Assembly (NCBI GenBank): GCA_030068145.1
Contig: JAPJBO010000020.1
Location: forward strand, 558,001 to 622,000
DNA: 64,000 nucleotides
Direction of reading: 5' to 3'
Source: Diplonema papillatum
Lineage: Eukaryota > Euglenozoa > Diplonemea > Diplonemida > Diplonemidae
Shown here: in pieces, positions 45,971 to 55,194 of the stretch
How the letters are laid out: each line of letters begins with the position of its first letter
How positions within the stretch are numbered: position 1 is the stretch's first letter
Notes under the pieces: generated by a model
The model's input: only the letters and a program-made list of their open reading frames with translations
Told to the model about the DNA's origin: nothing
Databases searched by the model: none
Made by a program: the position numbers and the translations under genes

Positions 45971-46384
45971 CGAGAACCCTGTTCGGCCCGTTCGGCAAGC
46001 CCAACCCGGCCTGCGCCCACTTCGCGCAGAGGTAGACAGCCGCCAGCTCGCCGTGCTCGGCTGCGGCCTGGCCCCACTCCCACGCCTCGGCCGCCATGCG
46101 CGGGTCTGTCGACAGCAGGTCGGCGAACAGGCACTGACCCCTCGGCGACCCCTGCTGCGCCGCGGCCCGCAGCAGGAGCACCGCGCCGTCGGTCGCGCAG
46201 TCGCACGCGGCCGCCGCCGCCGGCCCGGCGGCGAACAGGTCGCCCGCCCGGTCCGTTTCGACGATCTCGAGGAGAAGCTCGGCAAGGGTCGCCCAGGTGC
46301 ACGCCGAATTCGCGGTGAGACCTCGGTTCTCGACAGAGGCCCGGCCGAGGTGCTGCAGCGCCTTCGCGTAGTCCACCACGTCCT
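45971..46384 (-). CDS. Sel1-repeat protein, one internal exon
   Basis: The exon encodes 138 aa of tandem alpha-helical Sel1-type (TPR-like) repeats, e.g. AAQQGSPRGQCLFADLLST and AAEHGELAAVYLCAKWAQAG. Such proteins serve as adaptors. The acceptor ACCCGCAG is at 46385 and the donor CTCG|GTATGG at 45971, with phase 1 at the donor. A stop lies just upstream of the acceptor and the frame has no ATG there, so at least one 5' exon is missing; the 3' exons are not identified either. Element D core (GAACTTTCAGTCTAAAAGCC in sense) lies at 46411-46440, about 40 nt upstream of the acceptor. Four truncated copies of this exon follow upstream. Confidence 0.65.
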
Positions 46385-46599
46385 CTGCGGGTATTTTTCA
46401 GGGTAGAATTCAGGCTTTTAGACTGAAAGTTCGCGTGAAACTAGAACGCCGGTACGCGCAAAGGCGGAGACAACAATGCTAAACTGTAAGCGCAGTAGCG
46501 CTGACGGGGGAAGAAACAAAATGTGAGTATAGTGTTGTAGCCCAATGTGGTTGCCTCAGGACGCAGTAAGCAAGTGCGGTGGGTGGGTGGGAAAGCGAG

Positions 46600-47975
46600 A
46601 GCGCCGCGGCCCGCAGCAGGAGCACCGCGCCGTAGGTCGCGCAGTCGCACGCCGGCCCGGCGGTGAACAGGTCGCCCGCCCGGTCCGTTTCGACGATCTG
46701 AGATGCCGAGGAGAAGCTCGGCAAGGGTCGCCCAGGTGCACGCCGAATTCGCAGAAACAAAATATGAGTATAGTGTCGTAGCCCAGTGTGGTTGCCTCAG
46801 GACGCAGTAAGCAAGTGCGGTGGGTGGGTGGGAAAGCGAGAGCGCCGCGGCCCGCAGCAGGAGCACCGCGCCGTCGGTCGCGCAGTCGCACGCGGCCGCC
46901 GCCGCCGGCCCGGCGGCGAACAGGTCGCCCGACCGGTCCGTTTCGACGATCTCGAGGAGAAGCTCGGCAAGGGTCGCCCAGGTGCACGCCGAATTCGCGG
47001 TGAGACCGCGGTTCTCGACAGAGGCCCGGCCGAGGTGCTGCAGCGCCTTCGCGTAGTCCACCACGTCCTCTGCGGGTATTTTTCAGGGTAGAATTCAGGC
47101 TTTTAGACTGAAAGTTCGCGTGAAACTAGAACGCCGGTATGCGCAAAGGCGGAGACAACAATGCTAAACTGTAAGCGCAGCAGCGCTGACGGGGGAAGAA
47201 ACAAAATATGAGTATAGTGTCGTGGTTGCCTCAGGACGCAGTAAGCAAGTGCGGTGGGTGGGTGGGAAAGCGAGAGCGCCGCGGCCCGCAGCAGGAGCAC
47301 CGCGCCGTCGGTCGCGCAGTCGCACGCGGCCGCCGCCGCCGGCCCGGCGGCGAACAGTCGCCCGACCGGTCCGTTTCGACGATCTCGAGGAGAAGCTCGG
47401 CAAGGGTCGCCCAGGTGCACGCCGAATTCGCGGTGAGACCGCGGTTCTCGACAGAGGCCCGGCCGAGGTGCTGCAGCGCCTTCGCGTAGTCCACCACGTC
47501 CTCTGCGGGTATTTTTCAGGGTAGAATTCAGGCTTTTAGACTGAAAGTTCGCGTGAAACTAGAACGCTGGTATGCGCTGTAAGCGCAGCAGCGCTGACGG
47601 GGGAAGAAACAAAATATGAGTATAGTGTCGTAGCCCAGTGTGGTTGCCTCATGACGCAGTAAGCAAGTGCGGTGGGTGGGTGGGAAAGCGAGAGCGCCGC
47701 GGCCCGCAGCAGGAGCACCGCGCCGTAGGTCGCGCAGTCGCACGCCGGCCGGCCCGGCGGCGAACAGGTCGCCCGCCCGGTCCGTTTCGACGATCTCGAG
47801 GAGAAGCTCGGCAAGGGTCGCCCAGGTGCACGCCGAATTCGCGGTGAGACCGCGGTTCTCGACAGAGGCCCGGCCGAGGTGCTGCAGCGCCTTCGCGTAG
47901 TCCACCACGTCCTCTGCGGGTATTTTTCAGGGTAGAATTCAGGCATTTAGACTGAAAGTTCGCGTGAACCTCCGT
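46600..47975 (-). pseudogene. Four truncated tandem copies of the Sel1 exon
   Basis: Copies lie at about 46600-46755, 46846-47130, 47274-47565 and 47695-47975. Each keeps about 75-85 codons of the exon start; the last three also keep the acceptor and element D. All four break off at the same point (just after the codons for LLLRAAA) and join the same foreign sequence (GTGCGGTGGGTGGGTGGG). They therefore amplified from one initial truncation. Confidence 0.85.
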
Positions 47976-48003
47976 TTTAGAGTTATGTTTTTAGAATGCC
48001 GGT

Positions 48004-48116
48004 ATGTGCAGCCGAGTCGAGGGCTTGCATGGTCGGGAGCCCGGGGGTGAACTGCGTGTCCAGTGCCGGCAGGCCGTGGTGGGCGGCCCGCAGGACGTTT
48101 CGGAGGGCCCAATCCG
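48004..48116 (-). pseudogene. Internal fragment of the SET/MYND gene
   Basis: About 110 bp matching 48476-48590 (GCCGAGTCGAGGGCTTGCAT shared) with substitutions. It lies downstream of the parent. Confidence 0.7.
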
Positions 48117-48334
48117 TTATGAAACCTCTAGGGACTAGTCCTCTATTTCACCGCGGTGTTGTGTGCCCCTCGCTATTTATCCCGGGTTTCGCTCGTAAAC
48201 GCAGACCCGATCAAAGTTAGAGCTCATCAGTGGGGTCCTTCGGACGGGGGTGGAGAAAGGGTGAATCTTCTGTGAGATCGAAGGGTCATCTACGGCGAAA
48301 ACTAGAAACACAACAAGAGAATCCGCGCACAAAC

Positions 48335-50402
48335 CTCTTTTCGGCGCACGGCTCTCTGCCGTCTCGCCGAAGTAGTGCAGGCAGCCGAGCATGTGGTCAG
48401 CGGGCTGGTAGTTGAGGCGAGAGAAGCGGAGCAACTGCTCGACGTCCGCCCCTCGGGACTCGACGGCTTCGTCGAAGGCCGAGTCGAGGGCTTGCATGGT
48501 CGGGAGCTCGGGGGTGAACTGCGTGTCCAGCGCGGGCAGGTCTTGCTGGTCTGTCCGCAGGACGTTTCGGAGGACCCAATCCGTCGCCTTGTCGATCGCG
48601 CGTTGGTGGTCGGCGCACAGCCGGCACGCGCACGTGAAGTTCCAGTGGTTCTGCAGGCGCGAGCGGCGTGCGAAGAGGCAGTCGCGCTGCGTGCAGATCG
48701 ACTTCGGGTTGTCCGGGTTGCCCCGGTTGAGCGCGAGGTATGACAGCGTGATCGGAGTGCCCGCCGGGACGTCGTCGGGCGTTACGAGGGACAACGAGTG
48801 GTCCGGCGTCGAAACGGGGTTGACGACCGTCGACGGCGCGCAGGAATGGTTGACGCGCGAGAGCGTGGGATACAACCCCAGGCCGTGGACCGCTGCCTCC
48901 AGCTCGTTGCCCTCGCCGGAGGTCAGCAGCGTCAGGGGGTCGAATTCCGCCTCGTCCGCCAGCCCGCGCACCGCGGCGAAAAAGCAGTGCTTCGGGCTCA
49001 CCACGAACGCCATGGCATTCCCCAAGGCCACTTCGAACAGCAACCGGAACGCGACGCCGTCCGGGTCGATCCCTGCCGCGCCCGGGCGGCTTGCGTTGAC
49101 GCGCGCCGCGAATTCCGCGAAAATCGCGTGTTTGTAGTGCTCGAACCGGGCGCCGAGGCGCGCCGGGGCCGCCGGTTTGTACGCGGAGAAGCACGAGGCT
49201 CCGGCGTCGGAGGCGCTCGCGCCGTTCGGCTGGTGGTCGGCGCCCGCGCGCTGCGGTTCGCGCGGGGCTCCGGCCGACGTGCGGGTGTCGCTTTCGTCGA
49301 TGTCCCCGGCCTTTGTTGTCGCCGCAGGCGGTGGGGCTGGGAATGGGGCATGCGGGTCCACATGGGTGCAGCCGGTGGTGTTTGACGTGCCCGAGACACC
49401 GTTCGTGTGGACACCCACGTGTCCAGCATTGGCTGAGTCAACACCTGAGACACCCACCTGTTCAGCACTGGTTGAGTCAACACCTGAGACACCCACCTGT
49501 TCAGCACTGGTTGAGTCAACACCTGAGACACCCACCTGTTCAGCACTGGTTGAGTCAACACCTGAGACACCCACCTGTTCAGCACTGGTTGAGTCAACAC
49601 CTGAGACACCCACCTGTTCAGCACTGGTTGAGTCAACACCTGAGACACCCACCTGTTCAGCACTGGTTGAGTCAACACCTGAGACACCCACCTGTTCAGC
49701 ACTGGTTGAGTCAACACCTGAGACACCCACCTGTTCAGCACTGGTTGAGTCAACACCTGAGACACCCACCTGTTCAGCTCTGGTTGAGTCAACAACACCT
49801 GAGACACCCACCTGTTCAGCACTGGCTGAGTCAACACCTGGAACACTCACGTGTTCAGTGGCTTTGCCCTCGGTTGGCTTCAAAGGAGGACCGCATGTAC
49901 GGGAGACTGACCCGGCGCGGGCATCGCGCTCTTGCAAGTCAGCGCACGCCATGCGGCAGCAAAGCCGCGCCGACGGGGAGTAGTCGACTCCGTCTGTAGT
50001 GAGACCGGTCGATCCCCGCATCCAGTCGTCGGCTACGGACCAGGCCGGACACTCCGCCGCGTGGTAGCGGAGCAGGGCTGCTTCTTTGCAGGCGGCGCTG
50101 CAGTACCAAGCCCCGCACGAGGTGCATTGCGTCGAGAGGGCGGGGTCGTACGGCCACAAGGCGCGGTGGTCCTTCAAAAACGTCGGGAGCTCGACGCCGT
50201 CGAAGGCGACCATGGCGCGTTGGCAGTGGTCGCACGCCGGCACCGCTCGCTTCCCCTTCTTCTGCACGGTGCAGCTGACGACGGGGCGCTCTTCGACGAG
50301 CACGTCGCCGGCGGAGCAACTTCTGGCCGTGGCCAGCCCGCGCCCGCCATGTTCCTCTACGTACCGGACTCGGGCCGCCGAACCTTCTCCAGTGCCGTTC
50401 AT
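48335..50402 (-). CDS. SET and MYND domain protein (SMYD-like), first exon
   Basis: SMYD proteins are SAM-dependent lysine methyltransferases. From the ATG at 50402 the exon encodes 689 aa to a phase 1 donor (AAAGAG|GTTTGT). Residues 1-40 hold the N-terminal half of the SET domain (YVEEHGGRGLATARSCSAGD). The MYND zinc finger follows: CDHC...CTSCGAWYCSAAC...H...C. Then comes an inserted tract with about ten SAEQVGVSGVDST-type 13-residue repeats, absent from the SMYDs I know. The second half of SET has NHSCAPS, the GTPITLSY Tyr motif and post-SET FTCACRLC. The C-terminal helical part starts near residue 600 and must continue in an unidentified exon. Reading through the donor gives a stop at 48177. 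Element D (50437-50515) lies upstream, and two 5'-end copies follow. Confidence 0.85.
49431..49846 (-). repeat. 39-bp coding minisatellite in the SET/MYND gene
   Basis: About ten in-frame 39-bp units (plus strand: GAGTCAACACCTGAGACACC then CACCTGTTCAGCACTGGTT). One unit carries a 3-bp insertion (extra Val), so the frame is always kept. Confidence 0.95.
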
Positions 50403-50436
50403 CGTCGCATCGTTGGTTGGTATCGAGGGGGTGTTT

Positions 50437-50515
50437 TTTAGACTGTTTCGAGTAGTTTTAAAGCGTTATTTGTGGATCAGAAGGTCGGTATTTTAAAGTC
50501 ACCGGTTGACCGCAG
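50437..50515 (-). promoter_or_regulatory. Exon-proximal element D, upstream of the SET/MYND gene
   Basis: Sense order GGTCAACCGGTGACTTTAAA, then an AT-rich spacer, then CGAAACAGTCTAAAAAAC. It ends about 35 nt before the ATG and is copied at 50866-50945 and, diverged, at 51470-51535. Confidence 0.45.
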
Positions 50516-50570
50516 TATAAGTTTAGAATACCGAACGTATAACGGCAGTCGCAGTGATCACTCCTCCTGC

Positions 50571-50955
50571 GGGGTCGTAAGGCCACAAGGCGCGGTGGTC
50601 CTTCAAAAACGTCGGGAGCTCGACGCCGTCGAAGGCGACCATGGCGCATTGGCAGTGGTCGCACGCCGGCACCGCTCGCGTCTCCTTCTTCTGCACGGTG
50701 CAGCTGACGACGGGGCGCTCTTCGACGAGCACGTCGCCGGCCGAGCAGCTTCTGGCCGTGGCCAGCCCGCGCCCGCCATGTTCCTCTACATACCGGACTC
50801 GGGCCGCCGAACCCTCTCCAGTGCCGTTCATCGTCGCATCGTTGGTTGGTATCGAGGGGGTGTTTTTTAGACTGTTTCGAGTAGTTTTAAAGCGTTATTT
50901 GTGGATCAGAAGGTCGGTATTTTAAAGTCACCGGTTGACCGCAGTTTAAGTTTAG
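50571..50955 (-). pseudogene. 5'-end copy 1 of the SET/MYND gene with its leader
   Basis: About 88 codons identical or nearly so to the parent, including the ATG and element D. It breaks off at GGGGTCGTAAGGCC and has lost the MYND completion and everything after. Confidence 0.9.
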
Positions 50956-51197
50956 AAGCTGATCCTTTGCCGGTTGCCCTTTGCGGGTAGAGTACCGAAC
51001 GTATAACGGCGGTTGCAGTGATCACTGCCAGGCAGGCGTTGCCTGCCTGGCAATTTACACGTTTCTGTACGACGTTTCATCCATGTTCCAGGCGTGCAAA
51101 TTAGTGTCTTCGGGCCCTTGGTCTGTTTTGTGACTCCGGGATTTGGTACACGATTCATCGTTTGCAATGGCCAAAGTGGCCAAGCCCCGCAGGAAGG

Positions 51198-51540
51198 CGG
51201 GGTCGTAAGGCCACAAGGCGCGGTGGTCCTTCAAAAACGTCGGAAGCTTGACGCCGTAAGCAAGGCGACCGCACGTCGGCACCGCTCGCGTCTCCTTCTT
51301 CTGCACGGTGCAGCTGACGACGGGGCGCTCTTCGACGAGCACGTCGCCGGCGGAGCAGCTTCTGGCCGTGGCCAGCCCGCGCCCGCCATGTTCCTCTACA
51401 TACCGGACTCGGGCCGCCGAACCTTCTCCAGTGCCGTTCATCGTCGCACCGTTGGTTGGTCGGGGGGGTGTTTTTTTGGACTGTTTCGAGGATTTCGTTA
51501 AGGAGCTGATATTTTGAGTTGCCGGTTGACCTTTGTGGGT
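51198..51540 (-). pseudogene. 5'-end copy 2 of the SET/MYND gene with its leader
   Basis: It shares with copy 1, but not the parent, the GTAAGG breakpoint and the CGCGTCTCC change, so it was made from copy 1. It has an internal deletion in the CDHCQRAMVAF segment. Confidence 0.9.
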
Positions 51541-52627
51541 AGAGTACCGAACGTATAGCAGCCGAACTGCAAGCGCAATTCGGTACGTTTCTTCCTGCTT
51601 CTGCGGTTTCTTCGATGCTCGGAACGATTCCTTCATGGCCGAGAAAGCGTCAATTCACCACGAACCGCAAGACACCACTGATGCCGGTTGTCACTGCACC
51701 CCTCACCTTTCTTTGCTGCTGCAAGCTGCAAGCATCCGAAAAACATGAAACGGCGACTTGATACTAGCGCATGAACGGTCAATTGTCTAATGTAGCTAGG
51801 AGGGGAAGAGCCAGAAGGGGTAAGCCTTCGAATAAGCAGGTGGCACCAGCGAGGAGAACCGATTGGCTCGACGCCGTCATACCAAACGCGGACCAGCGAC
51901 ACAGGAGGACAGCATGAGACTCATCAGGTGAACGCATTGGCGGGCTGGGTTCGCCTATGCCCATCAGCAGTTGAGCGTCGCTTGAAAATCTAATCTCGTA
52001 CACTGCGTTCTCTCGATTCGACGACGATTGGCTTGCTGATCATTATCGATCGAGTTGATCCGGTTTGAATGAGAATGTAGCGAACACAAGCACCCCATCC
52101 TGCGTAGAATCGGTGTTGTCAATCCAGAAGGTCACTGCACGCCTCACCTTTCTCCGCTGTTGCAAGCTGCAAGCATCCGAAAAACATGAAACGGCGACTT
52201 GATACTAGCGCATGAACGGTCAATTGTCTAATGTAGAAAGAGCCAGAAGGGGCAAGCCTTCGAATAGGCACGTGATTCTCATGCGGACCCCGCAGCGTTT
52301 TCTGCCTCAATGGACCTCCGGGGTTTCGAACCTTCATGAAGACCCCCCTGCGGGAGGGGGAAAAGCAGCAGGTCTTCTGTTTCCGGGTTCTGGGTCGACG
52401 CGCAGAAGCGATAACTAGTCGTTGATGGGAGCCGAAGGCGGCGCACGCGTAAAGGTGGCACCAGCGGAGAACCTATTGGCTCGACGCCCTCATACCAAAC
52501 GCGGACCAACGACACAGGAGGACAGCATGAGACTCATCAGGTCGTCGAACGCATTAGCGGGCAGGGTTCGCCCATGCCCATCAGCAGTTGAGGGTCGCTT
52601 GAAAATCTAATCTCTCACCGTTGTGCG
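51541..52627. repeat. Non-coding tandem duplication
   Basis: The segment 51690-51996 is repeated at 52132-52616 (GAACGGTCAATTGTCTAATG shared) with an insertion at about 52285-52445. No coding signal is recognised. Confidence 0.7.
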
Positions 52628-53073
52628 AGTGACGAGCTCCTTGTTTTCCGCTTTCCGCCCTATTTTCGGCCCCTCTCTCTCGTCTTTCGCCGGAAGGTCA
52701 ACCCCCCCGCAGCAGCTTCAGCTCAGCGCTGCGGTTCGGCCTTGCGGGACGCGCGCCTTGCCGGCCCCCGGCGCGATCCTCTTCTTCTGCTTCTTCACCG
52801 CCGCCGCCGCCGCCGCTGGCTGCGTCTGCGGCTCGTCGCGTTCCGCGGCCTTCCTCTTCGCGAGGAGCCTCTTTTTGATGCGCAGCGCCTCCTCGTTGAC
52901 GGAGGCCCTGTCCATAGTGGCCGCCTCCTCGGTGTCAGCCGGCGGCCCGGAGAGGTCCGCCCGCGGGACCAGGGCGCGGCCGGAGAGGATGCGGATGGAG
53001 TGGAGTCGAACACGCTCGGTTTCTCGATGTGGAACGTCGCCCGCTTCGCGGGGTACGAGTACCACAGCAGCGC
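52628..53073 (-). pseudogene. 3'-end copy of the DUF2431 gene
   Basis: It duplicates the last ~110 codons and 3' flank of the parent (53262-53695); the conserved piece includes EEALRIKKRLLAKRKAAERD. The frame is broken near its start (extra bases after the codons for FDS), and the C-terminus differs. Confidence 0.85.
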
Positions 53074-53340
53074 GTCGACGGGGTCAGACCAAACACGAAA
53101 TGTTGGAGGAAGTGAGAAGCTCGTCGTCGCAAACCGTGGCGGTTTCACGTGCGTCCTCGATCCAGCCTTACGTAAAAACGATCACGGGCACTGCGTTCAA
53201 CGAAAACAACTCTCTCTTCCCGTCATTACCATCATCATTAGTTTTGTATCAGCCACGAGTGACGAGCTCTTATTTTGCACTTTCCGCCTTCCGCCCTGCT
53301 TTCGGCTCCTTTCTCCCCTCTTTCACCGGAAGCACTCAGC

Positions 53341-55194
53341 TCAGCGCTGCGGTTCGGCCTTGACGGCGGCGGACGGGACGCGCGCCTTGCCGGCCCCCGG
53401 CGCGATCCTCTTCTTCTGCTTCTTCGCCGCCGCCGCCGCTGGCTGCGTCTGCGGCTCGTCGCGTTCCGCGGCCTTCCTCTTCGCGAGGAGCCTCTTTTTG
53501 ATGCGCAGCGCCTCCTCGTTGACGGAGGCCCTGTCCATAGTGGCCGCCTCCTCGGTGTCAGCCGGCGGCCCGGAGAGGTCCGCCCGCGGGACCAGGGCGC
53601 GGCCGGAGAGGATGCGGATGGAGTCGAACACGCTCGGTTTCTCGATGTGGAACGTCGCCCGCTTCGCGGGGTACGAGTACCACAGCAGCGCGTCAACCTC
53701 GGCGTCGGTCAGCGTCGCGGCCGCCGTCAGCCGCATCGTGTCCCGGTCGCGGTCGGCTTCAGGCAGCTTTTCCTGCGCGTCCTTCCGCTCGATCACGCGG
53801 ATCTGCGTGTGGACCAGCCGTTTCCGGGTCGCGTCGAAGTGCCGCGCCAGCAGCTCCGCATCCACGGGGTGCACGAACGTGTTCGACACCGCCGTGTTCG
53901 AAGCCGCGACATCCTCCGCACGGAACGGACACAGCGCCGCGAACGTCTCGTCCACGCACCGTTTGAACAACGCAACGAGATCATCCGACGGGGGCCCCGG
54001 TGCGCCGGAGGAAGGATGGAACGACAGGGTGGCTGCGTGCGTCTTGTATTCCGGTGAGTTCGTGACGAACCGGGTCTGCGCGTGGGGTGCCTTGCAGGCG
54101 ATGGACACGATGTGCCGCTGGCCGATGGCGGAGCTCGGGTAATAAAGCGGGTAGTTCAAGTAGTCGAACGGCCGCTCCTCCACCAAGTCGTACGCGGCGG
54201 CCATCGCGGAGACGTGCCCTTTGGCCTGCGTTTTGTCGCACAGCACGTGCAGCACCCCCGTCCCCGGGCACGCGAGCCCTCCGAAAAACACGGCCACGTG
54301 CCGCGCCAGCGCCACCTTCAACCGGGTCTCAGGGTAGACCCGCGGCGGCCTCGGCGGCGGTTTCGGCCCTTTCGAACCCCGTTTGCCGGTTTCCGAATCG
54401 GCCGTGACGCCCTGCCCGGCGTCCGGGTCCAGCCAGGCCGGCAGGACCACAGGGGGCGTAGCTATGTACTGCGAGAGCAGCCGGAGGGCTGCCGCCTTGC
54501 GCCCGCGCTCGGTCTTCACCGCTTCTGGTTTAATGAGGTATTCGATGGCTGCGGGGTCTTCTTTCGGCTTCGCGGCGAGGATCTTCCGTTCGGATGGGTC
54601 CGCATGCGCGTTGCGGTGGGGCAAGCCCGGGAAGAGCGGGGGGTAGACAATGATGTCGAAGTATCCGTATCTTCGGAAAAGGTCGAGAGCAGTTGCCGCA
54701 CACGGGACGACATCGTAGCAGAGGCCCAGCACGCCCTGCTGCGAAAGGAACACCTGGGCGGAGCGGGACATGTCGCGGGATTCGATCTCGGCTTGAGATT
54801 CGAACGTCGTGACGACGAGCTGCATCGCGTTCGCTTGGAACCGCTTCGCCAAACTAGCCGACCAATGGAACGCCTCGTCGCCGACCACCAAAATCCTCTT
54901 GTCCGGACTGCCCAGCAGCTTCGAAGGGCTGCAGACGCCGAACTCCTCTTTCGCATACCACGCAGTCAACCAGTCTTCCAGCTCGTCCACGCTCTTCACG
55001 TGCAACTTCCCCAGGGGGCAGTGCAGCAACTCGTTGGACCCCTTCAGGCAGCCGGGTTGCTTGCCCCGCACGAGGCACCAGCACCACCTGCAGCACGGCG
55101 CGGACCGTTTCCCGTCGGCCCCGCTTTCTCGCAGCTTCTCTACCGGATCGTGGATCAGGACCGTTTCCGGGGGGTTGGTCTCCTCGCCCCGCAT
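53341..55194 (-). CDS. DUF2431 / BMT5-like Rossmann-fold protein (putative rRNA methyltransferase)
   Basis: A 617-aa single-exon protein. The family includes yeast Bmt5, which makes m3U in 25S rRNA, and animal FDXACB1. Residues about 100-130 give the SAM-loop region (RILVVGDEAFHWSASLAKRF, then VVTTFESQAEIE); about residue 180 has YFDIIVYPPLFPG, where Bmt5 has an F-D-x-I-x-x-N-F-P-H motif, so the catalytic signature is altered. Residues about 310-375 hold the second half (VLHVLCDKTQAKGHVSAMAA, then YPLYYPSSAIGQR). There is a long insert and a basic C-terminus (RIKKRLLAKRKAAE, KKQKKR), fitting a nucleolar location. Because of the altered motif, activity is uncertain. The ATG at 55194 is the first Met of the frame. 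A partial 3' copy sits downstream. Confidence 0.7.
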   Translation of the reverse strand: MRGEETNPPETVLIHDPVEKLRESGADGKRSAPCCRWCWCLVRGKQPGCLKGSNELLHCPLGKLHVKSVDELEDWLTAWYAKEEFGVCSPSKLLGSPDKRILVVGDEAFHWSASLAKRFQANAMQLVVTTFESQAEIESRDMSRSAQVFLSQQGVLGLCYDVVPCAATALDLFRRYGYFDIIVYPPLFPGLPHRNAHADPSERKILAAKPKEDPAAIEYLIKPEAVKTERGRKAAALRLLSQYIATPPVVLPAWLDPDAGQGVTADSETGKRGSKGPKPPPRPPRVYPETRLKVALARHVAVFFGGLACPGTGVLHVLCDKTQAKGHVSAMAAAYDLVEERPFDYLNYPLYYPSSAIGQRHIVSIACKAPHAQTRFVTNSPEYKTHAATLSFHPSSGAPGPPSDDLVALFKRCVDETFAALCPFRAEDVAASNTAVSNTFVHPVDAELLARHFDATRKRLVHTQIRVIERKDAQEKLPEADRDRDTMRLTAAATLTDAEVDALLWYSYPAKRATFHIEKPSVFDSIRILSGRALVPRADLSGPPADTEEAATMDRASVNEEALRIKKRLLAKRKAAERDEPQTQPAAAAAKKQKKRIAPGAGKARVPSAAVKAEPQR

